Positions 49,163 through 58,582 of a stretch of DNA of 64,000 nt are shown piece after piece. The notes below the pieces were generated by a model. It worked only from the letters and a program-made list of their open reading frames with translations, did not search any database and was not told the DNA's origin. Location of the stretch: contig NZ_JWJH01000016.1 in assembly GCF_000949865.1 (NCBI RefSeq), forward strand, positions 1 through 64,000, read 5' to 3'. Every line of letters begins with the position of its first letter. Position 1 is the first letter of the stretch. Position numbers and translations under genes: made by a program. The DNA is from Rhizobium nepotum 39/7. GTDB taxonomy: Bacteria > Pseudomonadota > Alphaproteobacteria > Rhizobiales > Rhizobiaceae.

Positions 49163-49274
49163 TCGTCATGCCGACCTTGAGCCATCCAGCCAGACCAAGT
49201 CCTTGGGCTGAAAAGAATCTTTTCGCCGCGCAGACGCGCGTCGGCTGGATACCGGCTCAAGGCCGGCATGACGG
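49163..49274. repeat. RIME-like palindromic element, copy 3
   Basis: About 112 bp; ends CGTCATGCCG and CCGGCATGACGG; inner arm carries AAGTCCTTGGGCTGAAAAG and CAGACGCGCGTCGGCTGGAT. Its centre differs from copies 1 and 2 and matches copy 4, so two subtypes exist. Confidence 0.83.
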
Positions 49275-49301
49275 AAGGAGTACCTCCTCGTCTTAATCGC
49301 A

Positions 49302-50132
49302 TTATTCCACGGGAAAATAACGCACATAGGCGAATTCATCCCCATCCGGTGACCAGTTGGGCGAGTTCATCGTGCCCTGCCCGCCGAAAAGTTCGAACAG
49401 CGTCTCCGCGTTGCCGCCATCCATATCCATCAGCCGCACGCGCACATTGAGATCGCGCGGATGATCGAAGACATCGGCGTCATAGGAGACGAACACCACC
49501 TTGTCACCCACAGGGGACGGATGCGGGAACCAGTCGCCATAGGCGCTGTCGGTGATGCGCTCGACGGCCGAGCCATCCACCCGCACGCGCCATATCTGCA
49601 TCAGCCCGGTGCGGCTGGAATTGAAATAGATCCATCCGCCATCCGGCGAATAATCCGGTCCGTCATTGCGGCCTTCACCATGGGTAAGGCGCGTCTCAAC
49701 GCCGCTGTCTATGTCCATGGAATAGATATCGAAAACCTGATCGCGAATGCCGCAATAGGCAAAGCTTTTCCCATCGGGCGACCAGCCGTGCCAGTAGGAG
49801 GGAAGATTTTTCGTCATCAGCCGCGGCGCACCGCCCTTGGACGGTAAAAGATAGATGGCGCTCTTGCCGAATTCCACCTTGTCGGAAATGGCGTAGAGCC
49901 AACCATCGGGCGAAATGCCGTGGTCGTTGTTGCAGATGGTGGCAAAGCCGGTATCGACTTTCTCCGGCAAAGCATCACCGGCAAGAGACAGCCGGTAAAG
50001 CAGCCCTTCGGCGTTCAACAGCAGATATTTGCCGTCCGGCGACCAGTTCGGCGCCTCGAACAGATCAGGCGTCTGCCAGACCACCCGCATCTGCCGGGTG
50101 CGGATGTTGAAGATTTCGATTGAGCTGCGCAT
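49302..50132 (-). CDS. TolB-like beta-propeller protein
   Basis: A 276-residue protein with repeated blade motifs of the WD40-like/PD40 type: NWSPDGKYLLLN, GISPDGWLYAIS, GWSPDGKSFAYCG, DYSPDGGWIYFNS, HPSPVGDKVVFVS, NWSPDGDEFAYV. Six blades can be counted, as in the TolB propeller. There is no signal peptide at the chosen ATG (50132, with GGGAGG ahead), so it is probably cytoplasmic and not TolB itself. Such proteins are often misannotated as TolB or as peptidases. Function unknown. Confidence 0.85.
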   Translation of the reverse strand: MRSSIEIFNIRTRQMRVVWQTPDLFEAPNWSPDGKYLLLNAEGLLYRLSLAGDALPEKVDTGFATICNNDHGISPDGWLYAISDKVEFGKSAIYLLPSKGGAPRLMTKNLPSYWHGWSPDGKSFAYCGIRDQVFDIYSMDIDSGVETRLTHGEGRNDGPDYSPDGGWIYFNSSRTGLMQIWRVRVDGSAVERITDSAYGDWFPHPSPVGDKVVFVSYDADVFDHPRDLNVRVRLMDMDGGNAETLFELFGGQGTMNSPNWSPDGDEFAYVRYFPVE

Positions 50133-50323
50133 GCTGCCTCCCGGCCTGTCGATAATCTGGAGCGGAACGTGACGTAGCGCGGATATTCCATTTGCATCCG
50201 CCACCACCGTGATTATGATCCTATTGCCGCAGGCACCGCCCTGCAAATTCAAATCGGAAAAAACAGCAGCGTTCCGGCACCGTCCGCACCGCTCCCCGTT
50301 TCTCCCAGATCCGAGGTTCCGCG

Positions 50324-50701
50324 ATGAATACCATCGCCGATCACGGCATCCGGTTCGGCCGGATCGCCGCAATGCTTCCTGTCAAGAATATCGAAAAGGC
50401 CCATGAGTTTTATGTCGGTCTGCTGGGGTTCGAAAAGACCTTCGAAAACGGCAGCCCCGTGGGTTTCATGATCCTGAAACAGGGCAATGCCGAACTGCAC
50501 CTGACATTGCAGACCACGCACAAGCCGGCACCCTTCAACGTGGCGCATATGCTGGTCAGCGACGTCGACGCGCTGCATACGCTTTGCAAGAAACACGGGC
50601 TGCGCATCGTCAAAAGCCTGCAGGACAAGGATTACGGCCTGCGGGCCTTCGTTTTCGAAGACCCGGATGGCAACCGTATCGATGTGGGGCAGGTCATTTG
50701 A
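50324..50701 (+). CDS. VOC-family (glyoxalase/bleomycin-resistance-like) protein
   Basis: A 125-residue protein with one vicinal-oxygen-chelate module pair: RIAAMLPVKNIEKAHEFYVGLLGFEKTF, then AELHLTL, then VFEDPDGNRIDVGQ. The fold is clear. Metal ligands at the usual positions are incomplete (His in ELHL, Asp rather than Glu near the end), so catalysis is uncertain. Members bind diverse small molecules. It is divergent from the beta-propeller gene. Confidence 0.85.
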   Translation: MNTIADHGIRFGRIAAMLPVKNIEKAHEFYVGLLGFEKTFENGSPVGFMILKQGNAELHLTLQTTHKPAPFNVAHMLVSDVDALHTLCKKHGLRIVKSLQDKDYGLRAFVFEDPDGNRIDVGQVI

Positions 50702-50784
50702 GGTGAGTGAACGGCGCGGCATGTCCGCGCCGTTCGTGCATCTAAACACGTAAACTGCAATGTGGATCGAGCGCGTTCCGCATA

Positions 50785-50810
50785 TTTCTTCTCCCCGGCG
50801 GGGAGAAGAA
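50785..50810. repeat. Half of the TTCTCCCC-GGGGAGAA element
   Basis: A single terminal palindrome TTTCTTCTCCCC-GGC-GGGGAGAAGAA without the rest of the element, between the VOC gene and nadE. It may also work as a terminator. Confidence 0.75.
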
Positions 50811-50848
50811 GGGAGCGGCAACACCGTGCCTGCCCGCATGCCCTTCGA

Positions 50849-52528
50849 CTACCGATCCCGAAACCGGTTTGTAATCGGATAACGGCGGTCGCGGCCGAAA
50901 TTCTTCTTGGTGATCTTCACGCCGGGGGCGGATTGGCGGCGCTTGTATTCGGCGAGATAGAGCAGATGTTCGATCCGGTGCACCGTCGCCACATCGTGGC
51001 CGCGTGCGAGGATTTCCTCGACCGACATTTCCTTTTCCACCAGACACTCCAGAATGTCGTCCAGCACCGGATAGGGCGGCAGCGAATCTTGGTCGGTCTG
51101 GTTGGGACGCAATTCGGCGGATGGCGCTTTCGAGATGATATTGGTGGGGATCACCTCGCCGGAAGGCCCGAGCGCACCCGGAGGCACATGGCCGTTGCGC
51201 CAGCTGGAAATGGCGTAGACCTGCATCTTGTAGAGGTCCTTGATGGGGTTGAAACCGCCATTCATGTCGCCGTAGAGCGTCGCATAACCCACCGACATTT
51301 CCGACTTGTTGCCTGTTGTCACCACCATCGAACCGAACTTGTTGGAAACGGCCATCAGAATGGTGCCGCGCGCGCGGCTTTGCAGGTTTTCCTCGGTGAT
51401 GCCCTCTTCCGTACCCTCGAAAAGATCGGCGAGCGCCGTCAGGAAACCATCCACCGGTTCGGCGATCGGCACGATATCGTAACGGCAGCCGAGAGCTCTC
51501 GCGCAATCGGCGGCGTCCTTCAGCGAATCCTCGGAGGTGTAACGATAGGGCAGCATGATACAACGTACCCGCTCCTCGCCCAGCGCATCGACGGCGATCG
51601 CGGCGCAGATCGCCGAATCGATGCCGCCGGAAAGGCCGAGAACCACGCTCTTGAAGCCGTTCTTGTTGACGTAGTCGCGAAAGCCCAGCATGCAGGCGCG
51701 GTAATCCGCCTCCTCGCCTTCAGGGATTTTCGAGAATGGTCCGCTTTCGCAGCGCCAGCCTTTTTCCGTGCGTTTCCAGTCGGTCACGGCAAGGGTCGCC
51801 TCGAACTGGCTCATCTGGAAGGCAAGCGTCCTGTCGGCGTTAAAGCCGAAGCTCGCACCGTCGAATACCAGCTCATCCTGCCCGCCCAGCTGGTTGGCGA
51901 AGACCAGCGGCAGGCCGCTTTCGATCACCTGTCTCAGCGCCACCTGATGGCGCACATCCAGCTTGCCGCGATAATAGGGCGAACCGTTCGGCACCAGCAG
52001 GATTTCCGCCCCGCTTTCGGCCAGCGTCTCGCACACGCCCATGTCGTTCCAGATTTCCTCGCAGATCGGAATACCGATCCGCACACCCCGGAAATTATAG
52101 GGACCGGAGATCGACCCTTCGGCGAAAACACGCTTTTCGTCGAACTCGCCATAGTTCGGCAGGTCGATCTTGTCGCGCAGCGCAACGATCTTGCCACCAT
52201 CCAGAAGCGCCACCGAATTGTGCCGTCCCGTCTCGCCCTGACGAGGAAAACCGATGACGACGCCCGGCCCGCCATCGGCAGTCTCCGCCGCCAGTTCCTC
52301 AACCGCCCTCAGGCAGGCGTTCAGAAAAGCCGGCTTCAGCACCAGATCTTCCGGCGGATAGCCGGATATGAACAACTCGGTCAGAAGCAAGAGATCGGCG
52401 CCCTGCGTCGCCGCATCGGCCCGTGCCTCGCGCGCCCTGGCGAGATTGCCCGCCACGTCGCCAACTGTCGGATTGAACTGCCCGACGGCAATTCTGAGAT
52501 GGTTCTTGATGTCGTGTCTGTCGCTCAT
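50849..52528 (-). CDS. nadE: Glutamine-dependent NAD+ synthase
   Basis: A 559-residue enzyme for the last step of NAD synthesis. The N-terminal nitrilase-type glutaminase domain (about 1-270; LRIAVGQFNPTVGDV, and CEEIWND with the nucleophile cysteine) supplies ammonia. The C-terminal synthetase has the PP-loop GLSGGIDSA and TGNKSEMSVGYATLYGD. Start at 52528 gives family length. The gene is divergent from the transferase gene downstream on the other strand. Confidence 0.95.
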   Translation of the reverse strand: MSDRHDIKNHLRIAVGQFNPTVGDVAGNLARAREARADAATQGADLLLLTELFISGYPPEDLVLKPAFLNACLRAVEELAAETADGGPGVVIGFPRQGETGRHNSVALLDGGKIVALRDKIDLPNYGEFDEKRVFAEGSISGPYNFRGVRIGIPICEEIWNDMGVCETLAESGAEILLVPNGSPYYRGKLDVRHQVALRQVIESGLPLVFANQLGGQDELVFDGASFGFNADRTLAFQMSQFEATLAVTDWKRTEKGWRCESGPFSKIPEGEEADYRACMLGFRDYVNKNGFKSVVLGLSGGIDSAICAAIAVDALGEERVRCIMLPYRYTSEDSLKDAADCARALGCRYDIVPIAEPVDGFLTALADLFEGTEEGITEENLQSRARGTILMAVSNKFGSMVVTTGNKSEMSVGYATLYGDMNGGFNPIKDLYKMQVYAISSWRNGHVPPGALGPSGEVIPTNIISKAPSAELRPNQTDQDSLPPYPVLDDILECLVEKEMSVEEILARGHDVATVHRIEHLLYLAEYKRRQSAPGVKITKKNFGRDRRYPITNRFRDR

Positions 52529-52777
52529 GGCTTTTTCAATACCGCGCCCGTGGCCGCTCCGCAACGCGGCAATTGCATGCCGGGCCGCCTTGGAGCGTTC
52601 AAGGAGGGGGCACGTTCAAGCCACGGTTCGCGTTCACACGAAGGTTATCGCCGCGCCCGCCGGATTCCGCAAAGTTCATGTCGCGTTCATCCCGCGTATG
52701 TGACATTTACATGACAGTTTTGCGACACCCCGATTCACCTCCCCGAATTGCGCGGTGCCGCCCCGCAATACCGGAGT

Positions 52778-54718
52778 ATGAGTTTGAGACAATCGGCGCC
52801 AAAAACAACGGCTTCCGAGAAGGCTGGTTTTACCTTTTCGCCCGCATGGACGCGGGGCCTTTCGAAGCTTTCGGGCACGGCCTATACGCTGGTCAACCTG
52901 ACGCTCACCTCCGTCGTGCTCGTCGTCGTGCTGGAATGGATCGCCCGAGGTTCGCTGAGTGATATCGGCGCTTTCCTCACCTCACCCGCCCGCCCCGGCA
53001 TGACCACCATTGCCGCCGTGCTTACCATCCTCGTGGCGCTGGATTCGATCCTTGGCCGGCGTTACCTGTCGCTGATTGCGGTTGCGCCGCTTTGCGCGCT
53101 GACGGGGCTGATTTCCGCGAAGAAACAGACTTATCTCTCCGACCCGCTTTATCCCTCCGACCTACTGTTCGGCCGGCAGATCCTCGAGCTTCTGCCGACC
53201 ATGCTCAAAGCTCAGCCGCTGACGGCGGCGCTGGTCGGTTTTGGCCTCTGCGCCACCATTGCGGCTATCGCCGCTCTCTGGCTGCTGGCGCGGCGTCATT
53301 CGCCGGGCCTGAGCTGGCGGGAACGCGCCGCCGGGCTGGCGCTCGCGCTGCCGATTTTGGCTGGCCTCACCTCGCTGATGGACTATTCGCATTATTCCTG
53401 GGTACGCGATCGCCTCAACATCATTCCCATGATGTGGGATCAGCAGGAAAATTACCGCCATAACGGTTTCCTGCTGGCCTTTGCCTTCAATATTCCGATG
53501 GCGAATGTTTCGGCCCCACAGGGTTACGGCGAAAACAGCATCGCCGATCTGACATCGGAACCGGCCGCCTTCGCCGCCAACAAGGGCGATTACCCTGACG
53601 TCATCATGCTGATGAGCGAATCGCTATGGGACCCGACCCGGCTTGAAAACGTGAAGCTCTCGGCCGATCCGATGCCGACCATCCGGGCCAAGCAGTCCGG
53701 CAACGTGTTCTCGCCGGAATTCGGCGGCATGACGGCGAATGTGGAGTTTGAAGCACTGACCGGCTTTTCCAACGCCTTCCTGCCCTATGGCAGCATTCCC
53801 TATCAGCAATATATCCGCCGCCCGGTGCCCTCGCTTGCCAGCTTCTTCCGGGGCGAAGGATATTCGGCCATCGCCATGCATCCGTTTCAGGAATGGTTCT
53901 GGAACCGCAAGGAAGTCTACAAAAATTTCGGCTTTGAGGAATTCCGCTCTGAGGAAACATTGCCGCCCATGGAAAAGCGCGGCAACTTCGCCTCAGACGA
54001 CGCGCTGATGGACGAGATCATGGCGACGACCGAGCAGGCGCGCAACCCGCTCTTCCTCTTCGCCGTCACCCTGCAGGGACATGGGCCTTACGAGGCGGGC
54101 CGTTATGCCGCCGATACCATCGGCGTGGAAGGCGATCTTTCCGCTTCCGCAGCACAGGCGCTCGCAACCTATTCGCAGGGGGTAGTGGAGGCCGACGAGG
54201 CGCTTCTGAAACTGATGCGCTGGGCCAAGAAGCGTGACCGGGAAACTATCATCGTGCTTTTCGGCGATCACCTGCCGCCGCTCGGCCAGACCTTCGTGGA
54301 AAGCGGCTACATGCCGGGCATGGTGGCAAGCCGCCGCGCGCCGCTGGATGTCATGAAAAAGGAACACGAAACGCCGCTGGTGGTCTGGTCCTCGAAGACC
54401 GGTATGCGCAAGAACATCGGCACGATCAGCCCGGCGCTTCTGCCCTATCACGTGCTGAAGACCGCCGGCTTCTCCGACCCCTTTTATACGGGAACGCTCG
54501 GCGAGGTTCAGCAGGCATTCTCCGTCATCGACCGGCATATGCTGGTTGGGACAGATGGTAAGGCCCTGCCCGACTGGTCGATCGCGTCGAATTCCATTCC
54601 CGACGTGGTGCGCAACTACCGACTGCTGCAATTCGACATGATGTTCGGCAAGCAATATGGCCGCGAGCGCTTCTTCCCCGGCTTCAACTGGGTAAACGAG
54701 GCGGCGCCCTCCGTCTGA
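52778..54718 (+). CDS. LTA-synthase/OpgB-type phosphoglycerol transferase-like protein
   Basis: A 646-residue membrane enzyme. About four or five hydrophobic helices in the first 230 residues lead to an alkaline-phosphatase/sulfatase domain: PDVIMLMSESLWDPT, the GGMTANVEFEALTG segment with the probable catalytic threonine, VTLQGHGPYE and LFGDHLPPLG. This is the LtaS/OpgB family. In a Gram-negative rhizobium the likely role is adding phosphoglycerol to periplasmic cyclic glucans or another envelope glycan; that is inference. The start at 52778 has a ribosome site too close, so a nearby TTG may be the true start. It is followed by a DUF1003 gene after 118 bp. Confidence 0.82.
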   Translation: MSLRQSAPKTTASEKAGFTFSPAWTRGLSKLSGTAYTLVNLTLTSVVLVVVLEWIARGSLSDIGAFLTSPARPGMTTIAAVLTILVALDSILGRRYLSLIAVAPLCALTGLISAKKQTYLSDPLYPSDLLFGRQILELLPTMLKAQPLTAALVGFGLCATIAAIAALWLLARRHSPGLSWRERAAGLALALPILAGLTSLMDYSHYSWVRDRLNIIPMMWDQQENYRHNGFLLAFAFNIPMANVSAPQGYGENSIADLTSEPAAFAANKGDYPDVIMLMSESLWDPTRLENVKLSADPMPTIRAKQSGNVFSPEFGGMTANVEFEALTGFSNAFLPYGSIPYQQYIRRPVPSLASFFRGEGYSAIAMHPFQEWFWNRKEVYKNFGFEEFRSEETLPPMEKRGNFASDDALMDEIMATTEQARNPLFLFAVTLQGHGPYEAGRYAADTIGVEGDLSASAAQALATYSQGVVEADEALLKLMRWAKKRDRETIIVLFGDHLPPLGQTFVESGYMPGMVASRRAPLDVMKKEHETPLVVWSSKTGMRKNIGTISPALLPYHVLKTAGFSDPFYTGTLGEVQQAFSVIDRHMLVGTDGKALPDWSIASNSIPDVVRNYRLLQFDMMFGKQYGRERFFPGFNWVNEAAPSV

Positions 54719-54836
54719 TGGCCCATCGACGCTCGACGTGAGACCCGATTGCGGCGGAAATCGTTTGAATTCCACCGCAATGCAGGTCTATTTCGACAGG
54801 AGCCCGTAACGAACCATCAGCAACCGGAGACACACC

Positions 54837-55370
54837 GTGTCAGATATCTCCGATTATATCGCCGCGCATTTCAAGCGCTCCTCCCGCGAAATCGGCGAAG
54901 TGGAGCGGCGCATTCTGGAATTGTCGCACCAGAAAAAGCTGATCTCCAGCGATACCAATGCCGAGTTTTCCGCTGGCGCGAGCCTCGGCGACAGGCTGGC
55001 CGACAATATCGCCAAGGTTGGCGGTTCCTGGGGATTCATCCTCAGCTTCTGTTTTTTCCTGGTGGTCTGGGCCATCATCAACACCATCGTGCTGACCACC
55101 GGCGCCTTCGACCCCTACCCCTTCATCTTCCTCAATCTTCTGCTCTCCATGCTGGCGGCCATACAGGCGCCTATCATCATGATGTCGCAGAACCGGCAGA
55201 CCGCCCGCGACCGTTTCGAGGCCGCCAAGGATTACGAGGTCAACCTGAAGGCCGAGCTTGAGGTTCTGTCGCTGCATGAAAAGATCGATGTGAAGGTGCT
55301 GGCCGAGCTTGCAGCGCTCAGGCGGGATCTCGCCGTCCTTCACCGCCACGTCACCCGGAAAGAAGACTGA
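54837..55370 (+). CDS. DUF1003 membrane protein
   Basis: A 177-residue protein. A soluble N-terminal part precedes the DUF1003 core: DRLADNIAKVGGSWGFI, then a helix (FILSFCFFLVVWAIINTIVL), the short loop FDPYPFIFLNLLLSMLAAIQAPIIMMSQNRQ with the second helix. The C-terminus is charged, helical and cytoplasmic. Function of the family is unknown. It starts with GTG at 54837, preceded by CCGGAGA. Confidence 0.9.
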   Translation: MSDISDYIAAHFKRSSREIGEVERRILELSHQKKLISSDTNAEFSAGASLGDRLADNIAKVGGSWGFILSFCFFLVVWAIINTIVLTTGAFDPYPFIFLNLLLSMLAAIQAPIIMMSQNRQTARDRFEAAKDYEVNLKAELEVLSLHEKIDVKVLAELAALRRDLAVLHRHVTRKED

Positions 55371-56021
55371 AGCGGAAAATTTCATCCCCGCTTTTCCCCG
55401 CCGCGCCGCACGCTGTTATTCTGACACCAGTCCTGCCGGGTAGAAGCCAGACGTGGCGCAAACCGAAGGACGGTCCTGAACGACGTGAACGCTGGCACGT
55501 TCAACCAATTCAGAACCATTTCGCGGAAGGCGGTGCACCGCCTCTCACGAAATGCGGCATTCGGAAAGGCCCGGCTGCGCAACGCATCCGATCCACACCT
55601 ACCTCAACTATAGCGCAGCCGGGCAACCGCCCGACGCCCTCCATCCATCCCACGCCCGGCAGCGCCGCGCGTGGACGAAGTTGTGTCGCTTCATTCTCAA
55701 GCTTGGAGATGGCCGAAACCTTGCCGCAGATCGATCTCCCTCCTTGAGGGGGAGATGCCCGGCAGGGCAAAGGGGGGTAAAGCCCCACGCACCCCACGAC
55801 CGCTGTGAATGGACAACGTCCTCAAAGTTCACACCTAGTTACGAATCCGTCAGATTATTACGCTACAGATTGACGCAGGCGTTTGTTGCATTGCACTCTT
55901 GCGGGCAAGATCAAGGGGGAATCACTTCCCCTCGTCAAAATGGCATCACGACCATTTCGCGGCAACGCCACGCCGGATGCACCATCCGGTCCTCATAATG
56001 CATTCTGTACCGGGGTTTTTC
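55371..56021. other. 650-bp intergenic region with palindromic repeat
   Basis: No gene is supported between the DUF1003 gene and sthA. A palindrome at 55734-55756 (ATCTCCC..GGGGGAGAT) followed by GCCCGGCAGGGCAAAGGGGGG has the look of a third class of rhizobial intergenic repeat. The sthA promoter should lie in the last 150 bp. Confidence 0.6.
55734..55790. repeat. ATCTCCC..GGGAGAT palindromic repeat fragment
   Basis: A hairpin ATCTCCCTCC-TTGA-GGGGGAGAT followed by a GC-rich tail (GCCCGGCAGGGC, then AAGGGGGGTAA). Only one copy is in this window; similar sequences are common between rhizobial genes from general knowledge. Confidence 0.6.
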
Positions 56022-57425
56022 ATGTACCAGTTCGATCTGATTGTTATCGGCAGCGGTCCGGCGGGAAGACGGGCCGCCATTCAGGCCGCCAAGCTCGAAA
56101 AGAGGGTTCTGGTCATCGAGAAAGGCAGCCGCGTCGGCGGCGTTTCCGTACACACCGGCACCATTCCTTCCAAGACATTGCGCGAAACCGCGCTCAATCT
56201 CACCGGCTGGCGCGAGCGCGGCTTTTACGGCCGCTCCTACCGCGTCAAGCAGGAGATCGACGCGGATGACCTGCGCCGCCGCCTGCTGATCACGCTCGAT
56301 CACGAGGTCGAGGTGCTGGAGCACCAGTTCGCCCGCAACCGCGTGCAGCACATTCGCGGCACGGCAAGCTTCGTCGACGTCAACACGATGAAAGTGGTGA
56401 AGAGCGATGGCGAAATCATGAACGTCACCGGCGCTTCCATACTTCTCGCCATCGGCACGCGGCCCTACCGGCCGCCGCATATTCCCTTCGACGGCGAGGC
56501 GGTGCTCGATTCGGACGAGATCCTCGAAATCAAGCAACTGCCGCGCTCGATGGTCGTCGTCGGTGCGGGCGTCATCGGCATCGAATATGCGACGATCTTC
56601 AGCGCACTCGATACGCAGGTGACGGTGGTGGAGCCGCGCGAGACCATGCTGGAATTCATCGACAAGGAAATCGTCGAGGACTTCACCTATCAGCTGCGCG
56701 ACCGCAACATGAAGCTGATCTTCGGTCAGAAGGCGGAAAAGGTGGAGCGGGACGAAACCGGCAAGTGTCTCGTTTCGCTCAGCAACGGCCGCGTGCTGAA
56801 AGCCGAGACCGTGCTGTTCGCCGCCGGCCGTGTTGGTGCGACCGACACGCTCAACCTTTCGGCCTGCGGGCTGGAAGCCGACAGCCGGGGCCGGCTGAAG
56901 GTCGATCCCGAGACTTTCCAGACGACGGTGCCGAACATCTACGCCGCCGGCGATATCATCGGTTTCCCGAGCCTTGCCTCCACCTCGATGGAACAGGGCC
57001 GCATCGCCGCCCGCCACGCCGTCGGCGCGCCGGCCGGCGAACCGCCGCAGTTTTTCCCCTATGGCATCTACGCCGTGCCGGAAATCTCCACCTGCGGTCT
57101 GACGGAAGAGGAAGTCATCGAACGCAGCATTCCCTATGAATGCGGTATCGCCCATTTCCGCGAGACCTCGCGCGGCCACATCATGGGTCTCGACAGCGGG
57201 CTGTTGAAAATGATCTTCTCGCTGAAAACCCGCCGCCTGCTCGGCGTCCACATCGTCGGCGAAGGCGCCACCGAACTGGTGCATATCGGCCAGGCGGTGC
57301 TGAACCTCAAAGGCACGGTGGAATATTTCGTCGAGAACACCTTCAATTATCCGACGCTTGCGGAAGCCTACAAGATTGCGGGGCTGGATGCCTGGAACCG
57401 CATGGGTGAGCTGAAGAAGGATTGA
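56022..57425 (+). CDS. sthA: Soluble pyridine nucleotide transhydrogenase
   Basis: A 467-residue FAD protein that transfers hydride between NAD(H) and NADP(H) in the cytoplasm. The N-terminus DLIVIGSGPAGRRAAIQAAK, the family-specific GTIPSKTLRE in place of a redox disulfide, and a second Rossmann motif (VVGAGVIGIEYA) match SthA/UdhA. The two cysteines found in disulfide reductases of this fold are both absent (GVSVHTGTIPSK). Length equals that of E. coli SthA. The ATG at 56022 is chosen by homology; the upstream in-frame part is not protein-like. Confidence 0.93.
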   Translation: MYQFDLIVIGSGPAGRRAAIQAAKLEKRVLVIEKGSRVGGVSVHTGTIPSKTLRETALNLTGWRERGFYGRSYRVKQEIDADDLRRRLLITLDHEVEVLEHQFARNRVQHIRGTASFVDVNTMKVVKSDGEIMNVTGASILLAIGTRPYRPPHIPFDGEAVLDSDEILEIKQLPRSMVVVGAGVIGIEYATIFSALDTQVTVVEPRETMLEFIDKEIVEDFTYQLRDRNMKLIFGQKAEKVERDETGKCLVSLSNGRVLKAETVLFAAGRVGATDTLNLSACGLEADSRGRLKVDPETFQTTVPNIYAAGDIIGFPSLASTSMEQGRIAARHAVGAPAGEPPQFFPYGIYAVPEISTCGLTEEEVIERSIPYECGIAHFRETSRGHIMGLDSGLLKMIFSLKTRRLLGVHIVGEGATELVHIGQAVLNLKGTVEYFVENTFNYPTLAEAYKIAGLDAWNRMGELKKD

Positions 57426-57500
57426 GCGGCGTATTTCCAAGGGTACGCCAAGCTGCCTTGGGGATGGCGAGCTGCTAAGCCAGCGCCATAACACCCAACC

Positions 57501-57614
57501 CCGTCATACCGGCCTCGAGCCGGTATCCAGCCAGCCCAAGTCCGTGGGCTGAAAAAACCCTTTCGCCACGCAGACGTGTGTCGGCTGGATGCCGGATCTA
57601 GTCCGGCATGACGG
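57501..57614. repeat. RIME-like palindromic element, copy 4
   Basis: About 114 bp with CCGTCATACCGG and CCGGCATGACGG ends. Its centre (AAGTCCGTGGGCTGAAAAA, CAGACGTGTGTCGGCTGGAT) matches copy 3. Confidence 0.85.
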
Positions 57615-57680
57615 AAGAGAGGTTCTCGACTCCATCTTCCGCATCTATCTGGAACGACTGGCATACATCAGGTGAATGCC

Positions 57681-58331
57681 TCACCACCGAATACTATACC
57701 GCGCGCTCACGCCCGGCCGGAAATGATCCTCATAACCCTGATCGAGCGTTCCACGCACCGTCAGGTTATCGCCAAGCTTCTGCTCCACCGCTACGCCGCT
57801 GCTGAATTCGTTGAAGCTGTTGCGGCTCGCCCCCGTCAGCACAAAGGCGGTGCCGCTCTCGGAGCGGGAAAGACGCAGCGATTGCGAAACGTCGAGACCG
57901 TTCCATTGCTGCGCCGTACCGTCATAACGCACCGTGAAATTGCGGTTCGCCTCGATATCCAGTTCCGGTGTGACAATGCGTTTCTGCTGCGAGCTCATCG
58001 AAACGCTGCTCGAACCCGTCAGCGCATTGAAGAGGACTCCGACATCACGGGCAAGCGAAACGCCGGGCAACTGTTCCGCCAGCAGCGTGACGTTGCCCCA
58101 CAGCCGAACCGGCGTATCCACCACCTGCCCTGTCCTCGAGGCATTCATGCCCATTTCCAGCCCCGCCCGGATCGGCGTATCGACCGGCAGCTTCGCACCG
58201 ATGCGCGCCGTGTAGGAACGATCGGAATTCTTGACCGGCTTCCAGATCAACCCGGCGTCATCGGCATGGGCGGTGGTGCCGAGCGCGGTGAACAGAGAAA
58301 ACAGCAGGGCAAAGCCCGTTCGTGGTGACAT
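57681..58331 (-). CDS. Predicted outer-membrane beta-barrel protein
   Basis: A 216-residue protein with a signal peptide (RTGFALLFSLFTALGTTAHA) and a mature part of alternating hydrophobic strands (TPIRAGLEMGMNAS, TPVRLWGNVTLLA, DVSQSLRLSRSES, NLTVRGTLDQGYED). It ends in ARYSIRW, an aromatic C-terminal residue typical of Bam-inserted barrels. Eight to ten strands are plausible. I do not recognise the family. It stands alone on the minus strand downstream of a RIME-like element. Confidence 0.72.
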   Translation of the reverse strand: MSPRTGFALLFSLFTALGTTAHADDAGLIWKPVKNSDRSYTARIGAKLPVDTPIRAGLEMGMNASRTGQVVDTPVRLWGNVTLLAEQLPGVSLARDVGVLFNALTGSSSVSMSSQQKRIVTPELDIEANRNFTVRYDGTAQQWNGLDVSQSLRLSRSESGTAFVLTGASRNSFNEFSSGVAVEQKLGDNLTVRGTLDQGYEDHFRPGVSARYSIRW

Positions 58332-58582
58332 ATCTTGTCCCCTGGCAAATTAAGGGCGCACCGGGAGAACCCGGCAAGCACGGTAAAAGCTTAAGGCCAA
58401 TGGTTTTTGGCAGCGATGATGGCCACGCAACGGCGGCCCATATTTCCTGCACGGCCGCACCCGGCAGCCGAGGCAAATCATGCTGCGCAGGGTGCCAGAT
58501 GAACGGGAGATGAACAAGAGCAGATGCAGCAAAAAATCATGCTGCACTGCATTGTGATCGAAACGACGGAAGCGCCACCCTG

